Positions 35,106 to 44,947 of a stretch of DNA of 64,000 nucleotides are shown here, piece by piece; positions within the stretch are counted from its first letter, which is position 1, and each line of letters begins with the position of its first letter. A program made the position numbers and the translations under genes. Source of the DNA: Pelagisphaera sp964404745 (lineage in GTDB: Bacteria; Verrucomicrobiota; Verrucomicrobiia; Opitutales; Opitutaceae); assembly GCA_964404745.1 (NCBI GenBank), contig CAYOLG010000002.1:105314-169313 (forward strand), read 5' to 3'. The notes below the pieces were generated by a model. It saw only the letters and a program-made list of their open reading frames with translations, had not been told where the DNA came from and made no database searches.

Positions 35106-37370
35106 ATGATGGAGTCGCGATTGGATTTGCATGACACGATTGTCGCGGTTTGGCCCTTAGCCGGTTTCGACAAAACGCTCCATTATCGGGCTAATGGCAA
35201 ATTAGGGGAGAAAATATCCCGTGGCTCTTTGGTGCGGGCGCCCATTGGCCCGCGGTTCGTTTTGGGCGTGGTCGTAGAAACAGGGGCGACAGCAGACGTC
35301 GAATACTCCAGGCTCAAGCTGATCTCTCAGCTTTGCTACGATCAGCCGATTCTCACTCCGGATTTGCTGGAACTCGCCGAGTGGATTCGGACGTATTACG
35401 GAGCCAGCAGAGAATCTGTATTGGAGACGATGATACCGGCACCGGTTCGTCGAGGCATGGCTCCTAAGCGAGTGAAGCTGGTTTCTCTGGGGGACGGGGC
35501 CAGCGAGGAAGCGCTTGCTCAACTGGAAAAGCGAGCCCCCAAGCAAAAAGCCCTTTACGACTTTCTTTCCCAGCAGATCAAGCCGCAGAGCAAGGGCTTG
35601 ATATTGAAGCGGCTCAAGCTCTCGACAGCCACCTACGATAGCCTTTTGACAAAGGGCTTTATCAAAGAGGAATCCCGTGTCGAAGAGCGTACTGCCTATG
35701 ATGACGATTTGGGTTCGGCGGAGTTCGTCGAAGAGAAGTCGATTGAGCTCAATGAGGAACAGCGCCTAGCGGTCGACAGCTTGCGTGAGGACTTGGCCAG
35801 AGGGGGGTTCGCGCCCCACCTTCTCCACGGCATTACCGGTTCAGGGAAAACTGAAGTCTACCTTCAAGCCATGGAAAGCGCCCTCGTTCGCAGGCAAGGG
35901 GTTCTTTTTCTGGTACCGGAGGTAGCTTTGACTCCGCAAACGGTGGGTCGCATTCGAGCCCGGCTTGCTCGTCTCGGCAATATCGAGGCCGTCGTTTGGC
36001 ATAGCCATTTGTCGGATGGGGAACGTTTGGACGGTTGGATGGCGCTCTCGTCTGGGCGAGCCCGAGTCGTCGTCGGGGCCCGTTCGGCGGTGTTCGCCCC
36101 GATCCGAGACCTAGGCTTGGTCATCGTGGATGAAGAACATGAACCCGCCTTTAAACAGGACGAGACGCCGCGCTATCACGGCAGAGATGTCGCGGTATAC
36201 AGGGGATTCTTGCGCAAGACCCTGTGCATTCTCGGCTCGGCTACGCCCTCGCTGGAAACCTACCGAAACGCTGTCAATGGCAAGTATGCGGTCGATCGGC
36301 TGACCAAAAGGGTCGACGATCGCTCGCTCCCGATGATGCACATCGTGGATATGAGGCAGGAAATTGCCAGGACCCGTAAGCCTACTCAGCTTTCCCGAAT
36401 GCTGGTCGAGAAACTTCGGGATCGATTCGAAAAGAAGGAGCAGAGCATCTTGTTTCTTAACCGGCGCGGATTTTCCGCTTCCATGCTTTGCCAGGAGTGC
36501 GGTCATGTGGAGGTGTGCGATCACTGTAGTGTCCCCATGACTTACCACCGGAGCGATGAGACACTCAAATGCCACCTATGCGGAGTTGAAGCGGCAGCCC
36601 CTATGGTGTGCCCATCCTGCCGTAGCCCCAGGATTCGGTGGAAAGGTATGGGAACACAGCGTATTGAAAATGCAGTGACTAAGGTTCTGCCGAATGCGAA
36701 AGTGGTACGAGTCGACGCCGATACCATGAGCAGGAAACACCTGTTTCGGCAGATACTTGGCGATTTTCGATCCGGAAGAATCGATATCCTAGTGGGTACG
36801 CAAATGATCGCCAAAGGCTTAGACTACCCGAATGTCACCCTGGTTGGCTTAGTGGATGCCGATCTTTCCTTGCACATTCCCGATTTTCGGGCCAACGAGC
36901 GAACCTTTCAGTTGCTGGTCCAAGTTTCGGGGCGAGCGGGGCGAGGAGATTTGGCAGGGGAAGTTGTCGTCCAAACCAGCACGCCTCATGCCGATCCGAT
37001 CCAGTTCGCTCGGCATGGCGACGTGGAGGCGTTTTTGCAGATGGAGCTAGAAAATCGGGAACGGTTCCAATATCCACCATATCGGCGATTGATTCGCCAA
37101 GTGCTACGAGGTCCCAATCCGGACAAGGTGGCCTTCTTTGCCGAGCAATTCGCCAAGCAGGTGGAAAAGCGGTTAGATCGGGTCGTGGAGATTCGAGGGC
37201 CCGTGCCATGCCCTATTGAGAAGATGAAGGACAACTACCGTTTCCAAACTTGGTATTTCACGGCGAATATCGCCCCGGTAATGTCGGCTCTGCGAGAAAT
37301 CGCCGGCGAGATCGCTTGGCCCGCTGATGTCGTGCAAGTCCTTGACGCGGACCCGATGATGTTGAGCTGA
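35106..37370 (+). CDS. priA: primosomal protein N' (PriA helicase)
   Basis: 754 residues, normal for PriA, which restarts stalled replication forks. Visible parts: N-terminal 3'-DNA-binding domain, Walker A HGITGSGKTEVYLQ at about residues 243-250, DEEH-box VIVDEEHEPAFKQDE, and the paired zinc clusters CQECGHVEVCDHC and CHLCGVEAAAPMVCPSC. Helicase motifs IDILVGTQMIAKGLDYPNVT and VSGRAGRGDLAGEVVVQT follow. Start at ATG 35106 (ATGATG). Divergent from fur. Confidence 0.96.
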   Translation: MMESRLDLHDTIVAVWPLAGFDKTLHYRANGKLGEKISRGSLVRAPIGPRFVLGVVVETGATADVEYSRLKLISQLCYDQPILTPDLLELAEWIRTYYGASRESVLETMIPAPVRRGMAPKRVKLVSLGDGASEEALAQLEKRAPKQKALYDFLSQQIKPQSKGLILKRLKLSTATYDSLLTKGFIKEESRVEERTAYDDDLGSAEFVEEKSIELNEEQRLAVDSLREDLARGGFAPHLLHGITGSGKTEVYLQAMESALVRRQGVLFLVPEVALTPQTVGRIRARLARLGNIEAVVWHSHLSDGERLDGWMALSSGRARVVVGARSAVFAPIRDLGLVIVDEEHEPAFKQDETPRYHGRDVAVYRGFLRKTLCILGSATPSLETYRNAVNGKYAVDRLTKRVDDRSLPMMHIVDMRQEIARTRKPTQLSRMLVEKLRDRFEKKEQSILFLNRRGFSASMLCQECGHVEVCDHCSVPMTYHRSDETLKCHLCGVEAAAPMVCPSCRSPRIRWKGMGTQRIENAVTKVLPNAKVVRVDADTMSRKHLFRQILGDFRSGRIDILVGTQMIAKGLDYPNVTLVGLVDADLSLHIPDFRANERTFQLLVQVSGRAGRGDLAGEVVVQTSTPHADPIQFARHGDVEAFLQMELENRERFQYPPYRRLIRQVLRGPNPDKVAFFAEQFAKQVEKRLDRVVEIRGPVPCPIEKMKDNYRFQTWYFTANIAPVMSALREIAGEIAWPADVVQVLDADPMMLS

Positions 37371-37396
37371 GCGGATGTCCATGTCTCGTCCTAGAC

Positions 37397-37588
37397 GACT
37401 CCATTTTGCTCATTCTTTATTCAAGATGGTACAACTTTTCAGAAATCTTCGAGGGGCTCTGCGGCATGGCGCAAGCGCCAGCCCTACAATGACTTATTTT
37501 CGTAGGGCCCGCACTCGGGCGATGCCGCGAATGTTTAATTCATGGAGCATTGCGGTATAAATATTGAATGAGCAGAATGGCGCTGTCT
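37397..37588. repeat. R2 repeats flanking a large palindrome
   Basis: The 543-base gap 37371-37913 contains two inverted R2 copies (37397-37435 CCATTTTGCTCATTCTTT and 37551-37588, its reverse orientation). They flank a palindrome with arms 37461-37487 and 37502-37528 (GCGGCATGGCGCAAGCGCCA / GTAGGGC...GATGCCGC), loop 14 bases. No U-run follows. The structure looks like a small non-coding mobile or REP-like element. No gene was seen in this stretch. Confidence 0.6.
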
Positions 37589-37858
37589 TAGCGTCCGCCA
37601 TTGTCCTTATTGTTTTCAAGAGGGTGTTACGGGTTATAGCTGCGGGAATTGCTCAAAATAAGGCTAAAGCCGCCTATGAAATTGCCGTTCCTTTAAGTAG
37701 GAAACGCGATTGCAGTGTTTCTTAGTTTCATCGCCCAGATAGATATTCATTCGCAAAACCTTATCCATCTGGCTTGAGAGAATTTCTCTAGAGCCAGAGC
37801 GAATCATCGATCGATTTGGCGGAGGAACGAAAACCAAATCAACGACTCTCTCTTAACG

Positions 37859-37880
37859 GGCCGGGACGACAGTCCCGGCC
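37859..37880. terminator. perfect hairpin, possible bidirectional terminator
   Basis: GGCCGGGAC pairs with GTCCCGGCC around a GACA loop, flanked by an outer CTCTCTC/GAGAGAG pairing. It lies between convergent priA and the SGNH gene and lacks a U-run, so termination is only presumed. Confidence 0.45.
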
Positions 37881-37913
37881 TAAGTGTTTCGTGAGAGAGG
37901 CATGTGGCGTTGC

Positions 37914-38945
37914 TCAAGGTAGTCGCGCTTTGAGGTGCGGAAGCAGCCGTTCGGTGCGTTGGCGAGCGCCTTCCGCGGTAGTGTGATGGCTGGTGTCGTA
38001 GAACAATTCGATGTCCATTACGTATTCCGCGGGGTTTCCGAGGAACTCTAAGCCGAGCGAACTCGAAAAGTCCGTGATCCGTTTGATCGTAGCTTGAGCC
38101 TTGGGGTGGGAAAGATCGAGAGCGGGATTCTCAGCCATGGGGAGCCAGGCCATAAAAACAGCGATACTGTTGGCTTGGGCCCAGGAGGCGAATTCCTTTA
38201 GATCTCTTTTGGCCATCTCCGAGATAGGCGATTGGCCCATTAAATTGTAGTCGTGCTCTCCTCGCCAATGCTCGTGGTCCGTTTGTATGAAGTCGCCGTG
38301 CCGATTCATGGTCAGGTAATTATAGTAGGCCGGAATCTCGCCCGCGTATTTGCCTTCCCAATGATCGGTAAGGTTTTTGATGACTTCGGCCTTAGAAAGA
38401 GGCTTTAGCTGTTTGTCAAAATCTCCTGTCAGTACGCCGATGCGAACCAGGCTGCCCGCGAGAACTTTCTGCCAGGGGAGGCTCTGGAGGAATCGAGCCT
38501 TGCGGGGGATCGAAAGCGACCAGAAGAATTCAGAAGCCCATATGGCGATTTCGTCGGCGGCGTAGCTAGAGTAGTTGTCTCGGAAATACATGGAGTTTTC
38601 CAAGCCGAGAATAACAGTATCGCCCGCTTTGGCGAAACGGCGAATTTCATCGAAGCAGAACTCCGTGGGCATATTGACATTGAACGCCAGGTTGACGACG
38701 TTGTAACCCGTTTCCCTTTGGATCAGTTCGGAATTAAAGCCAAACCAGGCACTGGACCCGCCCTGTATCCAAATAGTTGGGCCTTCCACGGATTCAGCGA
38801 TGTAATGCTTGGCGATACGCGCCTCCCGATTGAGATGATGCGGCCACCAGGGCATGCCCAGATGGGTCACGAACCAGACAAACACAGCCGCGATTCCCGT
38901 TAGTGCGGATAGGGCCAGGTAGATGAGAAATCGTTGCGCGTTCAT
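37914..38945 (-). CDS. SGNH/AlgX-like acyl-transfer partner protein
   Basis: 343 residues with an N-terminal membrane helix (FLIYLALSALTGIAAVFVWF) and a periplasmic SGNH-like domain: GGSSAWFGFNS (block I serine) near residues 62-72 and DTSHHTTAEGA near the C-terminus (block V Asp-x-x-His). Proteins of this type pair with MBOAT acyltransferases to acetylate polysaccharides at the cell surface. It is directly downstream of such an MBOAT gene (18 bases). The modified polymer is unknown. Confidence 0.75.
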   Translation of the reverse strand: MNAQRFLIYLALSALTGIAAVFVWFVTHLGMPWWPHHLNREARIAKHYIAESVEGPTIWIQGGSSAWFGFNSELIQRETGYNVVNLAFNVNMPTEFCFDEIRRFAKAGDTVILGLENSMYFRDNYSSYAADEIAIWASEFFWSLSIPRKARFLQSLPWQKVLAGSLVRIGVLTGDFDKQLKPLSKAEVIKNLTDHWEGKYAGEIPAYYNYLTMNRHGDFIQTDHEHWRGEHDYNLMGQSPISEMAKRDLKEFASWAQANSIAVFMAWLPMAENPALDLSHPKAQATIKRITDFSSSLGLEFLGNPAEYVMDIELFYDTSHHTTAEGARQRTERLLPHLKARLP

Positions 38946-38963
38946 TGGAAATCGAGGATGGCG

Positions 38964-40508
38964 CTAGAAGCGGAAGTAGATGAAGGGCGAAGACTGGAAG
39001 GAGCCGCTTTGAATAATAATGAGGGCTATGATTATCGATACGAGTACGGCCGCCTTTCGTTTGAAAACGGGTCTTCCGTTTTCAGGCGTCGTTAGCCACG
39101 AGAGGGGTCTGGGAAATAGGGTTACGATGATTCCGGCAAAAGCGATTTGCAAAACCGATAGTCCAAGTTCCGAGAAGATCAAATGACCCGGGTGGATGCC
39201 GCCAATAAGACCTGGATACCAGCCGAGGAAATGGATGGCGTAGTGGACGGGTTTCCAGATTTCCACGGGCTCCAGAGATTTCAAATAGGCTATGGCGCTT
39301 TCTCCACCCATGCTTATCCATCCATGTTCGCCTGACAGGTATTTGAAGTAGGCAAGCGCTTCGGCTAAACTTTGCGACCGGAAAAGCGTCCAGCAAAGGG
39401 TCACAGCCAAGAATGTCGCTAGCCAAGCCAGTTCTGGAGGCGTCTTAAGCCCGGTTCGTTTCCAAGCGTGATTAATGGCTAGGAGAATGCCGTGAATGCC
39501 TCCCCAAAGAAGGAAGGTCCAATTGGCTCCGTGCCAGAGACCGGCGATGGTCATGACAATCAGCAAGTTGATGTAAGTCTTGACCCAGCCTTGGCGATTG
39601 CCGCCGAGCGGAATATAGAGGAAATTCTTGAAGAAACTCGATAAAGTGATGTGCCAGCGTCTCCAAAAATCGATGATACTGGTAGCTCGGTAGGGCGAAG
39701 CGAAATTCTCTGGAAGCCGGATTCCGAACAGCCTTCCGAGGCCCAGGGCCATTTCAGAGTAGGCAGAGAAGTCGAAATAGATTTGCAGAGAGAAGGCCAA
39801 CAGCCCTGTCCACGCAGTGAGGCTGGATATGGGACCTTGGGAGGACTGTTGGAACGCCGCGTCGGCAACGGGCGCGAGATTGTCGGCCAGCAAGATCTTT
39901 TTGCCTAGCCCGATGGTGAACAAAACTATGCCGAGCGCGATATCGTCGATTCGGACCTTGCCGAACATAGGCGATTGAAGCTGAGGAATCATCTCCCCTG
40001 GCTGCACGATCGGCCCGGCGATCAATTGGGGGAAAAACGATACGTAGAGAGCGTATTCGTGAGGCTTGGCGATCAGTTGCCGGCTGCGTAAAGTGGTTAC
40101 CAGGTAGGAAATTTGCTGAAAGGTGAAGAACGAGATGGCCAGGGGCAGCAGAAAGGAAGGCGGGGTTAAAGAAAGGCCGAACACAGAGACAAGAGAGCCG
40201 ACCGCGAAGCCGGAATACTTGAAGACGCCGAGGAGGCAGAGGTTGGCGACAATTCCGACGATTAGCAATCTGCGGGCTGACTTCAGAGTATTCGACCTGA
40301 CGATCGCTGTCGAGCAGAGGTAGTTCGCGGCAATGGATCCGAGGAGCCAGAATAAGTGGCTCGGGTGAGCCCAAGCATAGAATACCCAAGAGGAAAGAAG
40401 AAGCCAGGCAATCGAAGCTCGGGACGAGCCCTTGGCGCTGATAAGGAGGAAGCCAGCCCAGACGATCGGAAGGAACGCGAAAATGAAAATCGGGCTAAAG
40501 AAAAGCAT
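38964..40508 (-). CDS. MBOAT-family O-acyltransferase (AlgI/DltB-like)
   Basis: 514 residues from ATG 40508, with about ten membrane helices beginning LFFSPIFIFAFLPIV. The family core RRWHITLSSFFKNFLYIPLGGN is cut to RRWHITLSSFFKNFLYIPL here, and the catalytic histidine sits in MTIAGLWHGANWTFLLWGGI. Such enzymes move acyl groups across the membrane to polysaccharides. Downstream is the SGNH partner. An upstream in-frame start would add 56 residues with no family match. The divergent mpl gene starts 170 bases away. Confidence 0.88.
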   Translation of the reverse strand: MLFFSPIFIFAFLPIVWAGFLLISAKGSSRASIAWLLLSSWVFYAWAHPSHLFWLLGSIAANYLCSTAIVRSNTLKSARRLLIVGIVANLCLLGVFKYSGFAVGSLVSVFGLSLTPPSFLLPLAISFFTFQQISYLVTTLRSRQLIAKPHEYALYVSFFPQLIAGPIVQPGEMIPQLQSPMFGKVRIDDIALGIVLFTIGLGKKILLADNLAPVADAAFQQSSQGPISSLTAWTGLLAFSLQIYFDFSAYSEMALGLGRLFGIRLPENFASPYRATSIIDFWRRWHITLSSFFKNFLYIPLGGNRQGWVKTYINLLIVMTIAGLWHGANWTFLLWGGIHGILLAINHAWKRTGLKTPPELAWLATFLAVTLCWTLFRSQSLAEALAYFKYLSGEHGWISMGGESAIAYLKSLEPVEIWKPVHYAIHFLGWYPGLIGGIHPGHLIFSELGLSVLQIAFAGIIVTLFPRPLSWLTTPENGRPVFKRKAAVLVSIIIALIIIQSGSFQSSPFIYFRF

Positions 40509-40678
40509 CGAAACGGATGGCTGGGAAGTGGCTGCTGTTGAATAGGCAATACGGGTATCGGTCAAGCTGCGAAGCGGGTGGAAGTAGGGACAGCCCTTGC
40601 CGTGTCGCTTGATCGGATTCGCGGAAACTGGGGTAAGAACTGAGTTGATACCGTTGATCTCCTTTCTATGTTGCATGG

Positions 40679-42091
40679 ATGCGGATCTATTTCTTAGGAA
40701 TTGCGGGCACGGCCATGGGGAACGCGGCCCTGCTGTTGAGAGATCTCGGGCATGAGATCGTCGGGTCCGACAAAGCGGTGTATCCGCCGATGAGCGACAA
40801 GCTGGCTGAGGCTGGAATCGAGGTGCTGGAAGGTTACGATGCCAGCCGCCTAGCGAATTTGAGCCCAGATTTGGTAGTTGTCGGCAATGCCTACTCTCGG
40901 GGCAATGATGAGGTTGAATTCCTGCTCAATTCGAGAGCGTTCCCGTTTGTGTCGCTTCCTGAAGCGATGAGCCGATTCGTATTGTCCCAGCGCAGAAACC
41001 TGGTTGTTGCTGGAACGCACGGAAAAACGACGACTGCAGCTTTGGCGGCCTATTTACTGGAAAGGGCGAACGCTCATCCCGGATACCTGATCGGAGGGGC
41101 GCCCATTGATCCGGAAAGTGGGTGGAACGCGGGATTTAGTGAAGGTCCGTTTGTGATCGAGGGCGATGAGTACGATAGCGCATTCTTCGACAAGCGGAGC
41201 AAATTCATCCATTACTCGGCGAGGGTAGCTGTGGTGAACAACCTGGAGTTCGATCATGCCGACATCTTCCGGGACCTGGAAGACGTTAAGCGAAGCTTTC
41301 GCCACTTATGCCGTATCATACCTGAAAACGGCTATCTCCTAGTCAACGGAGATGATGAGAACGTCCTGTCCCTGCTTCCAGTTCCCTGGACTCGGGTGAT
41401 AAAGGTGGGCGAAAGCGAGCATTGCGATCTTCGTATCGAACGATACAAGACAACGGTTTCGGGTTCGCGTTTCGATTTGAGCTGGAAGGGGGATCGCTGG
41501 TTGAGCGTCGATTGGGGAATGGCGGGAAGATTCAATGCCCGTAACGGCGCCATGGCTTGCTTGGGAGCGGCTTTGATTTCGGATCTGGAAGGAGACCCGA
41601 GATCGTTTAAGGCGGAAGGAATTGGGTCCTTTCGCGGCGTGGCCCGGCGACAGGAGGTCCGACTAGATACCAATGCGCTCGTTGTGATCGAAGACTTTGC
41701 CCACCACCCGACGGCGATTCGCGAAATACTGGAGTCGGTCAAGGCTCGCTACCCGGGTAGGAAGCTGATCGCCGCTTTCGAGCCGAGAAGCAACACGTCT
41801 CGACTCGAGGCGATGCGGAATCAGCTCAGCGAGGCTTTGTCCGTGGCGGATACCGTAGTCGTCGGAGCGGCAAAGCAAGCGAATAGCGAAGGAGTGGCCC
41901 TTTTGGATACGGAGGATCTGGCCTCGGATTTGAAACAGAAAGGTATTGAGGCGGAAGCAGCCGTATCTAACGAGGAAGCCTTGCGTTTACTAAGAGAGCG
42001 CTGTCGATCGAGCCCGGGGGAACAACTCGTCGTATTTCTCACCAATGGATCTTTTGGCGGCATCATAAGCCGGTTTGTTGAGGAAAGATAG
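40679..42091 (+). CDS. mpl: UDP-N-acetylmuramate:tripeptide ligase Mpl
   Basis: 470 residues. Mpl reattaches recycled murein tripeptide to UDP-MurNAc, indicating peptidoglycan recycling in a Gram-negative cell. Signatures: N-terminal IYFLGIAGTAMGNAALLLRD, SPDLVVVGNAYSRGNDEVEF, ATP-binding VVAGTHGKTTTAALAAYLLE, and the family-specific VIEGDEYDSAFFDKRSKFIH. C-terminal IEDFAHHPTAIREILESVKA and AFEPRSNTSR complete the domain order of a Mur ligase. Frame intact. Confidence 0.94.
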   Translation: MRIYFLGIAGTAMGNAALLLRDLGHEIVGSDKAVYPPMSDKLAEAGIEVLEGYDASRLANLSPDLVVVGNAYSRGNDEVEFLLNSRAFPFVSLPEAMSRFVLSQRRNLVVAGTHGKTTTAALAAYLLERANAHPGYLIGGAPIDPESGWNAGFSEGPFVIEGDEYDSAFFDKRSKFIHYSARVAVVNNLEFDHADIFRDLEDVKRSFRHLCRIIPENGYLLVNGDDENVLSLLPVPWTRVIKVGESEHCDLRIERYKTTVSGSRFDLSWKGDRWLSVDWGMAGRFNARNGAMACLGAALISDLEGDPRSFKAEGIGSFRGVARRQEVRLDTNALVVIEDFAHHPTAIREILESVKARYPGRKLIAAFEPRSNTSRLEAMRNQLSEALSVADTVVVGAAKQANSEGVALLDTEDLASDLKQKGIEAEAAVSNEEALRLLRERCRSSPGEQLVVFLTNGSFGGIISRFVEER

Positions 42092-42147
42092 AGGCAAGGC
42101 GCGATGTTGGCTTGCCGGCGCCAGGCAAGGGGGCAAAGCTGTCGTCC

Positions 42148-43785
42148 ATGTCAACGCCACCATTTTTTTTCCAGAAGCTATTCGAACTGGGCGAGGATGA
42201 TACGGAGTACAGATTGTTAACCTCTGAATTCGTATCCACAGATTCATTCGAAGGTAAAGAGATCCTGAAGGTCGAGCCTCGAGGTTTGAGCCACTTGATT
42301 CGCCACGCCATGCACGACCTGTCCTTTATGCTGCGGCCGAAGCATCTGGAGCAAGTAGCATCGATCCTAGACGATCCGGAGGCATCGGAAAACGATCGGC
42401 ACGTGGCCTTAACCTTGCTGAGGAACGCGGAAGTGGCGGCTCAAGGAGTGCTCCCGTTTTGCCAGGATACGGGAACGGCGATTATCATGGCTAAGAAAGG
42501 GCAGCAGGTTTGGACGGGTGGCGATGACGAGGCGACCATGGCCAAGGGCGTTTACGATACCTACACTAGCGACAATCTACGGTATTCCCAGACAGCGCCG
42601 CTGTCGATGTACGAAGAGAAGAATACCCGCACGAATCTCCCCGCTCAGATTGACATCTATGCGGATGGCGGGGCGGAATACAAATTTCTCTGCCTAGCCA
42701 AAGGGGGTGGCTCGGCAAACAAGACATTTCTGTATCAAGAAACCAAGGCCCTTCTCAATCCAGAAACGCTGGAAAATTTTCTTTTGGAAAAAATGGTATC
42801 TTTGGGCACGGCAGCTTGTCCCCCGTACCATTTGGTTTTCGTGATCGGCGGCACTTCGGCCGAGGCTTGTTTGAAAACGGTGAAGTTGGCGTCGACCAAG
42901 GATTTGGACAAACTGCCTACCTCGGGTAATGAACACGGTAGGGCTTTTCGGGATACGGAATTGGAAGAAAAGATGCTGGAAAAGGCCCAGGAATGCGGAA
43001 TAGGGGCTCAATTTGGAGGCAGGTATTTTGCCTTGGACATACGTATTATACGATTGCCTCGCCATGGAGCAAGTTGCCCGGTTGGGATTGGCGTATCCTG
43101 CTCAGCGGACCGGAATATCAAGGCCAAGATCGACAAAGAGGGCTTATGGCTGGAAAAGCTGGAAGGGGATCCTGGACGCCTGATTCCAGCTTCGGCGGGC
43201 GGGCAGAAAGATGCGGAGGTCGTGAAGCTCGATCTTAATCGCCCGATGAAGGAGATTCTGGCGGAGCTCTCGACCTATCCCGTTCAGACCCGTTTGTCGC
43301 TGAGCGGTACAATCATCGTGGCCCGCGATATCGCCCATGCGAAACTGAAAGAGCGACTCGATGCGGGTGAGGGACTGCCTCAATATTTCAAGGATCACCC
43401 GATTTACTATGCGGGTCCGGCAAAGACGCCCAAAGGATTGCCTTCAGGCTCGTTCGGACCCACGACCGCGGGCCGCATGGACAGTTATGTCGAGCCTTTT
43501 CAAAAGCATGGCGGTTCTATGATCATGCTGGCCAAGGGCAATCGGAGCCAACCGGTCGTGAACGCTTGCCAGCAATATGGAGGATTCTACTTGGGGTCGA
43601 TCGGCGGACCGGCAGCGATTCTCGCCAAGGAGAACATCAAAAGCGTGGAACTTGTCGAATACGAGGAGTTGGGAATGGAGGCGATTTGGAAAATCGATGT
43701 GGTCGATTTTCCGGCCTTCATCCTCGTAGACGACAAAGGTAACGACTTTTTTCAGATGATCCGCAAGCGCAACCTGGGACAGTGA
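42148..43785 (+). CDS. fumA: class I (Fe-S) fumarate hydratase
   Basis: 545 residues from ATG 42148. Class I fumarase interconverts fumarate and malate with a 4Fe-4S cluster. Visible cysteine motifs are FCQDTGTAIIMAKKG, GTAACPPYHLVFVIGG and GVSCSADRNIKAKID. The C-terminal domain has GPTTAGRMDSYVEPFQKHGG and SIGGPAAILAKENIKSVELV, typical of this family. The upstream in-frame ATG 42112 is unlikely. The gene follows mpl on the same strand by 56 bases but belongs to an unrelated pathway. Confidence 0.93.
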   Translation: MSTPPFFFQKLFELGEDDTEYRLLTSEFVSTDSFEGKEILKVEPRGLSHLIRHAMHDLSFMLRPKHLEQVASILDDPEASENDRHVALTLLRNAEVAAQGVLPFCQDTGTAIIMAKKGQQVWTGGDDEATMAKGVYDTYTSDNLRYSQTAPLSMYEEKNTRTNLPAQIDIYADGGAEYKFLCLAKGGGSANKTFLYQETKALLNPETLENFLLEKMVSLGTAACPPYHLVFVIGGTSAEACLKTVKLASTKDLDKLPTSGNEHGRAFRDTELEEKMLEKAQECGIGAQFGGRYFALDIRIIRLPRHGASCPVGIGVSCSADRNIKAKIDKEGLWLEKLEGDPGRLIPASAGGQKDAEVVKLDLNRPMKEILAELSTYPVQTRLSLSGTIIVARDIAHAKLKERLDAGEGLPQYFKDHPIYYAGPAKTPKGLPSGSFGPTTAGRMDSYVEPFQKHGGSMIMLAKGNRSQPVVNACQQYGGFYLGSIGGPAAILAKENIKSVELVEYEELGMEAIWKIDVVDFPAFILVDDKGNDFFQMIRKRNLGQ

Positions 43786-43884
43786 GATAATCCCTTGAAT
43801 TTCAGAAATTGAAACTTGGCCGCGGGGCCCGGTTCGCTCATGTTCCCATCTTGATACAGTCTTTAAACACCTGAAAAACGCCCT

Positions 43885-44787
43885 ATGAAATCCCGTCGCG
43901 AATTCGTTAAATCATCATTTGGCATCGTAGCCGCAACTCTGGGTGCCCGCTCCGCTCTTCACGCGGCCCATCATGAAAAGTGGTTCGATATTTCCTTAGC
44001 CCAGTGGTCGCTCCACCGGGCCTTTAGAGGGGGAGATAGGGACGCCATGGATTTTGCCCGCATAGCTAAAAACGACTTCGGGATCGAAGCGATCGAATAT
44101 GTCAACCAGTTCTACATGGACAATTTCACTCCCAAAGTTGTGAACGAACTGAAGAAGCGATCGCATGGCGAGGGGGTCGACAACGTCCTGATCATGTGCG
44201 ATCGTTTGGGGAATCTAGGCGATCCGGAAAAGGCGGCCCGTCTCAAGACAGTAGATAATCACAAAGTTTGGGCGGATGCGGCCAAAGAACTGGATTGCCA
44301 TTCGATTCGCGTTAATGCGGGTTCTTCGGGTTCATATAGCGAGCAAATGAAGTTAGCGGCCGACGGGTTGAGTCGATTGGGTGACTATGGCGACTCCATC
44401 GGGATCAATGTTATCGTCGAAAACCACGGCGGATTGTCGAGCAATGGGGCCTGGCTCGCTGGTGTCATGAAGCTAGCTAACCATCCTCGCGTGGGAACAC
44501 TGCCGGATTTCGGTAACTTTATCATAAACCGGTCTACTGGAGAATCTTACGACCGCTACAAGGGAACTCGGGAACTCATGCCTTTCGCGAAGGGAGTAAG
44601 CGCCAAGTCTCATGATTTTGATGACGATGGGAACGAGATCCATACTGACTTCAAGAAGATGTTGGGGATCGTGAAGGATGCTGGCTACCGCGGATATATC
44701 GGGGTAGAGTACGAGGGTAGAGAGCTCGGCGAGGCTGAGGGGATTCGAGCCACGAAGAAGCTTCTCCAGAAGCTCGGCGGCCGTTGA
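43885..44787 (+). CDS. exported TIM-barrel sugar isomerase/epimerase-like protein
   Basis: 300 residues with a Tat-type leader (SRREFVKSSFGIVAATLGA) and an AP-endonuclease-2/xylose-isomerase-like barrel. Features: FDISLAQWSLHRAFRGG, FGIEAIEYVNQFYMDN, the metal-ligand-like INVIVENHGGLSSNG, VGTLPDFGNF and YIGVEYEGRELGEAEG. The reaction is unknown. It is convergent with a second barrel protein with the same leader style, which suggests a shared pathway. Confidence 0.82.
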   Translation: MKSRREFVKSSFGIVAATLGARSALHAAHHEKWFDISLAQWSLHRAFRGGDRDAMDFARIAKNDFGIEAIEYVNQFYMDNFTPKVVNELKKRSHGEGVDNVLIMCDRLGNLGDPEKAARLKTVDNHKVWADAAKELDCHSIRVNAGSSGSYSEQMKLAADGLSRLGDYGDSIGINVIVENHGGLSSNGAWLAGVMKLANHPRVGTLPDFGNFIINRSTGESYDRYKGTRELMPFAKGVSAKSHDFDDDGNEIHTDFKKMLGIVKDAGYRGYIGVEYEGRELGEAEGIRATKKLLQKLGGR

Positions 44788-44860
44788 ATCCAGTATTTGG
44801 ATTCGTCTTTAAAGCAAATGCTTCTGCTAGGTGAGGACCGTACGGGTTCTCCCAAAAGAT

Positions 44861-44925
44861 GTAGGGCTGCTGGTCCCCAAGGAGCCGAGTGAATCCTCGC
44901 GGCTGTTTAGAGACAACAGCCCTAC
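44861..44925. repeat. inverted repeat between two convergent barrel genes
   Basis: GTAGGGCTG (44861-44869) pairs with CAGCCCTAC (44917-44925) across 47 bases containing a further GC-rich partial stem. The GTAGGGC motif is also found in the arms of the palindrome at 37461-37528, so it may belong to the same class of elements. Confidence 0.55.
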
Positions 44926-44947
44926 CGTTAGGAAAAGTGCGCTGGAA

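Noticed and set aside
36111..36575. Minus-strand open frame inside priA
   Set aside because: Antisense shadow of a conserved gene.
39754..40389. Minus-strand frame of 211 codons overlapping the MBOAT gene
   Set aside because: It overlaps a clearly conserved membrane protein in another frame and has low-complexity arginine-rich content.
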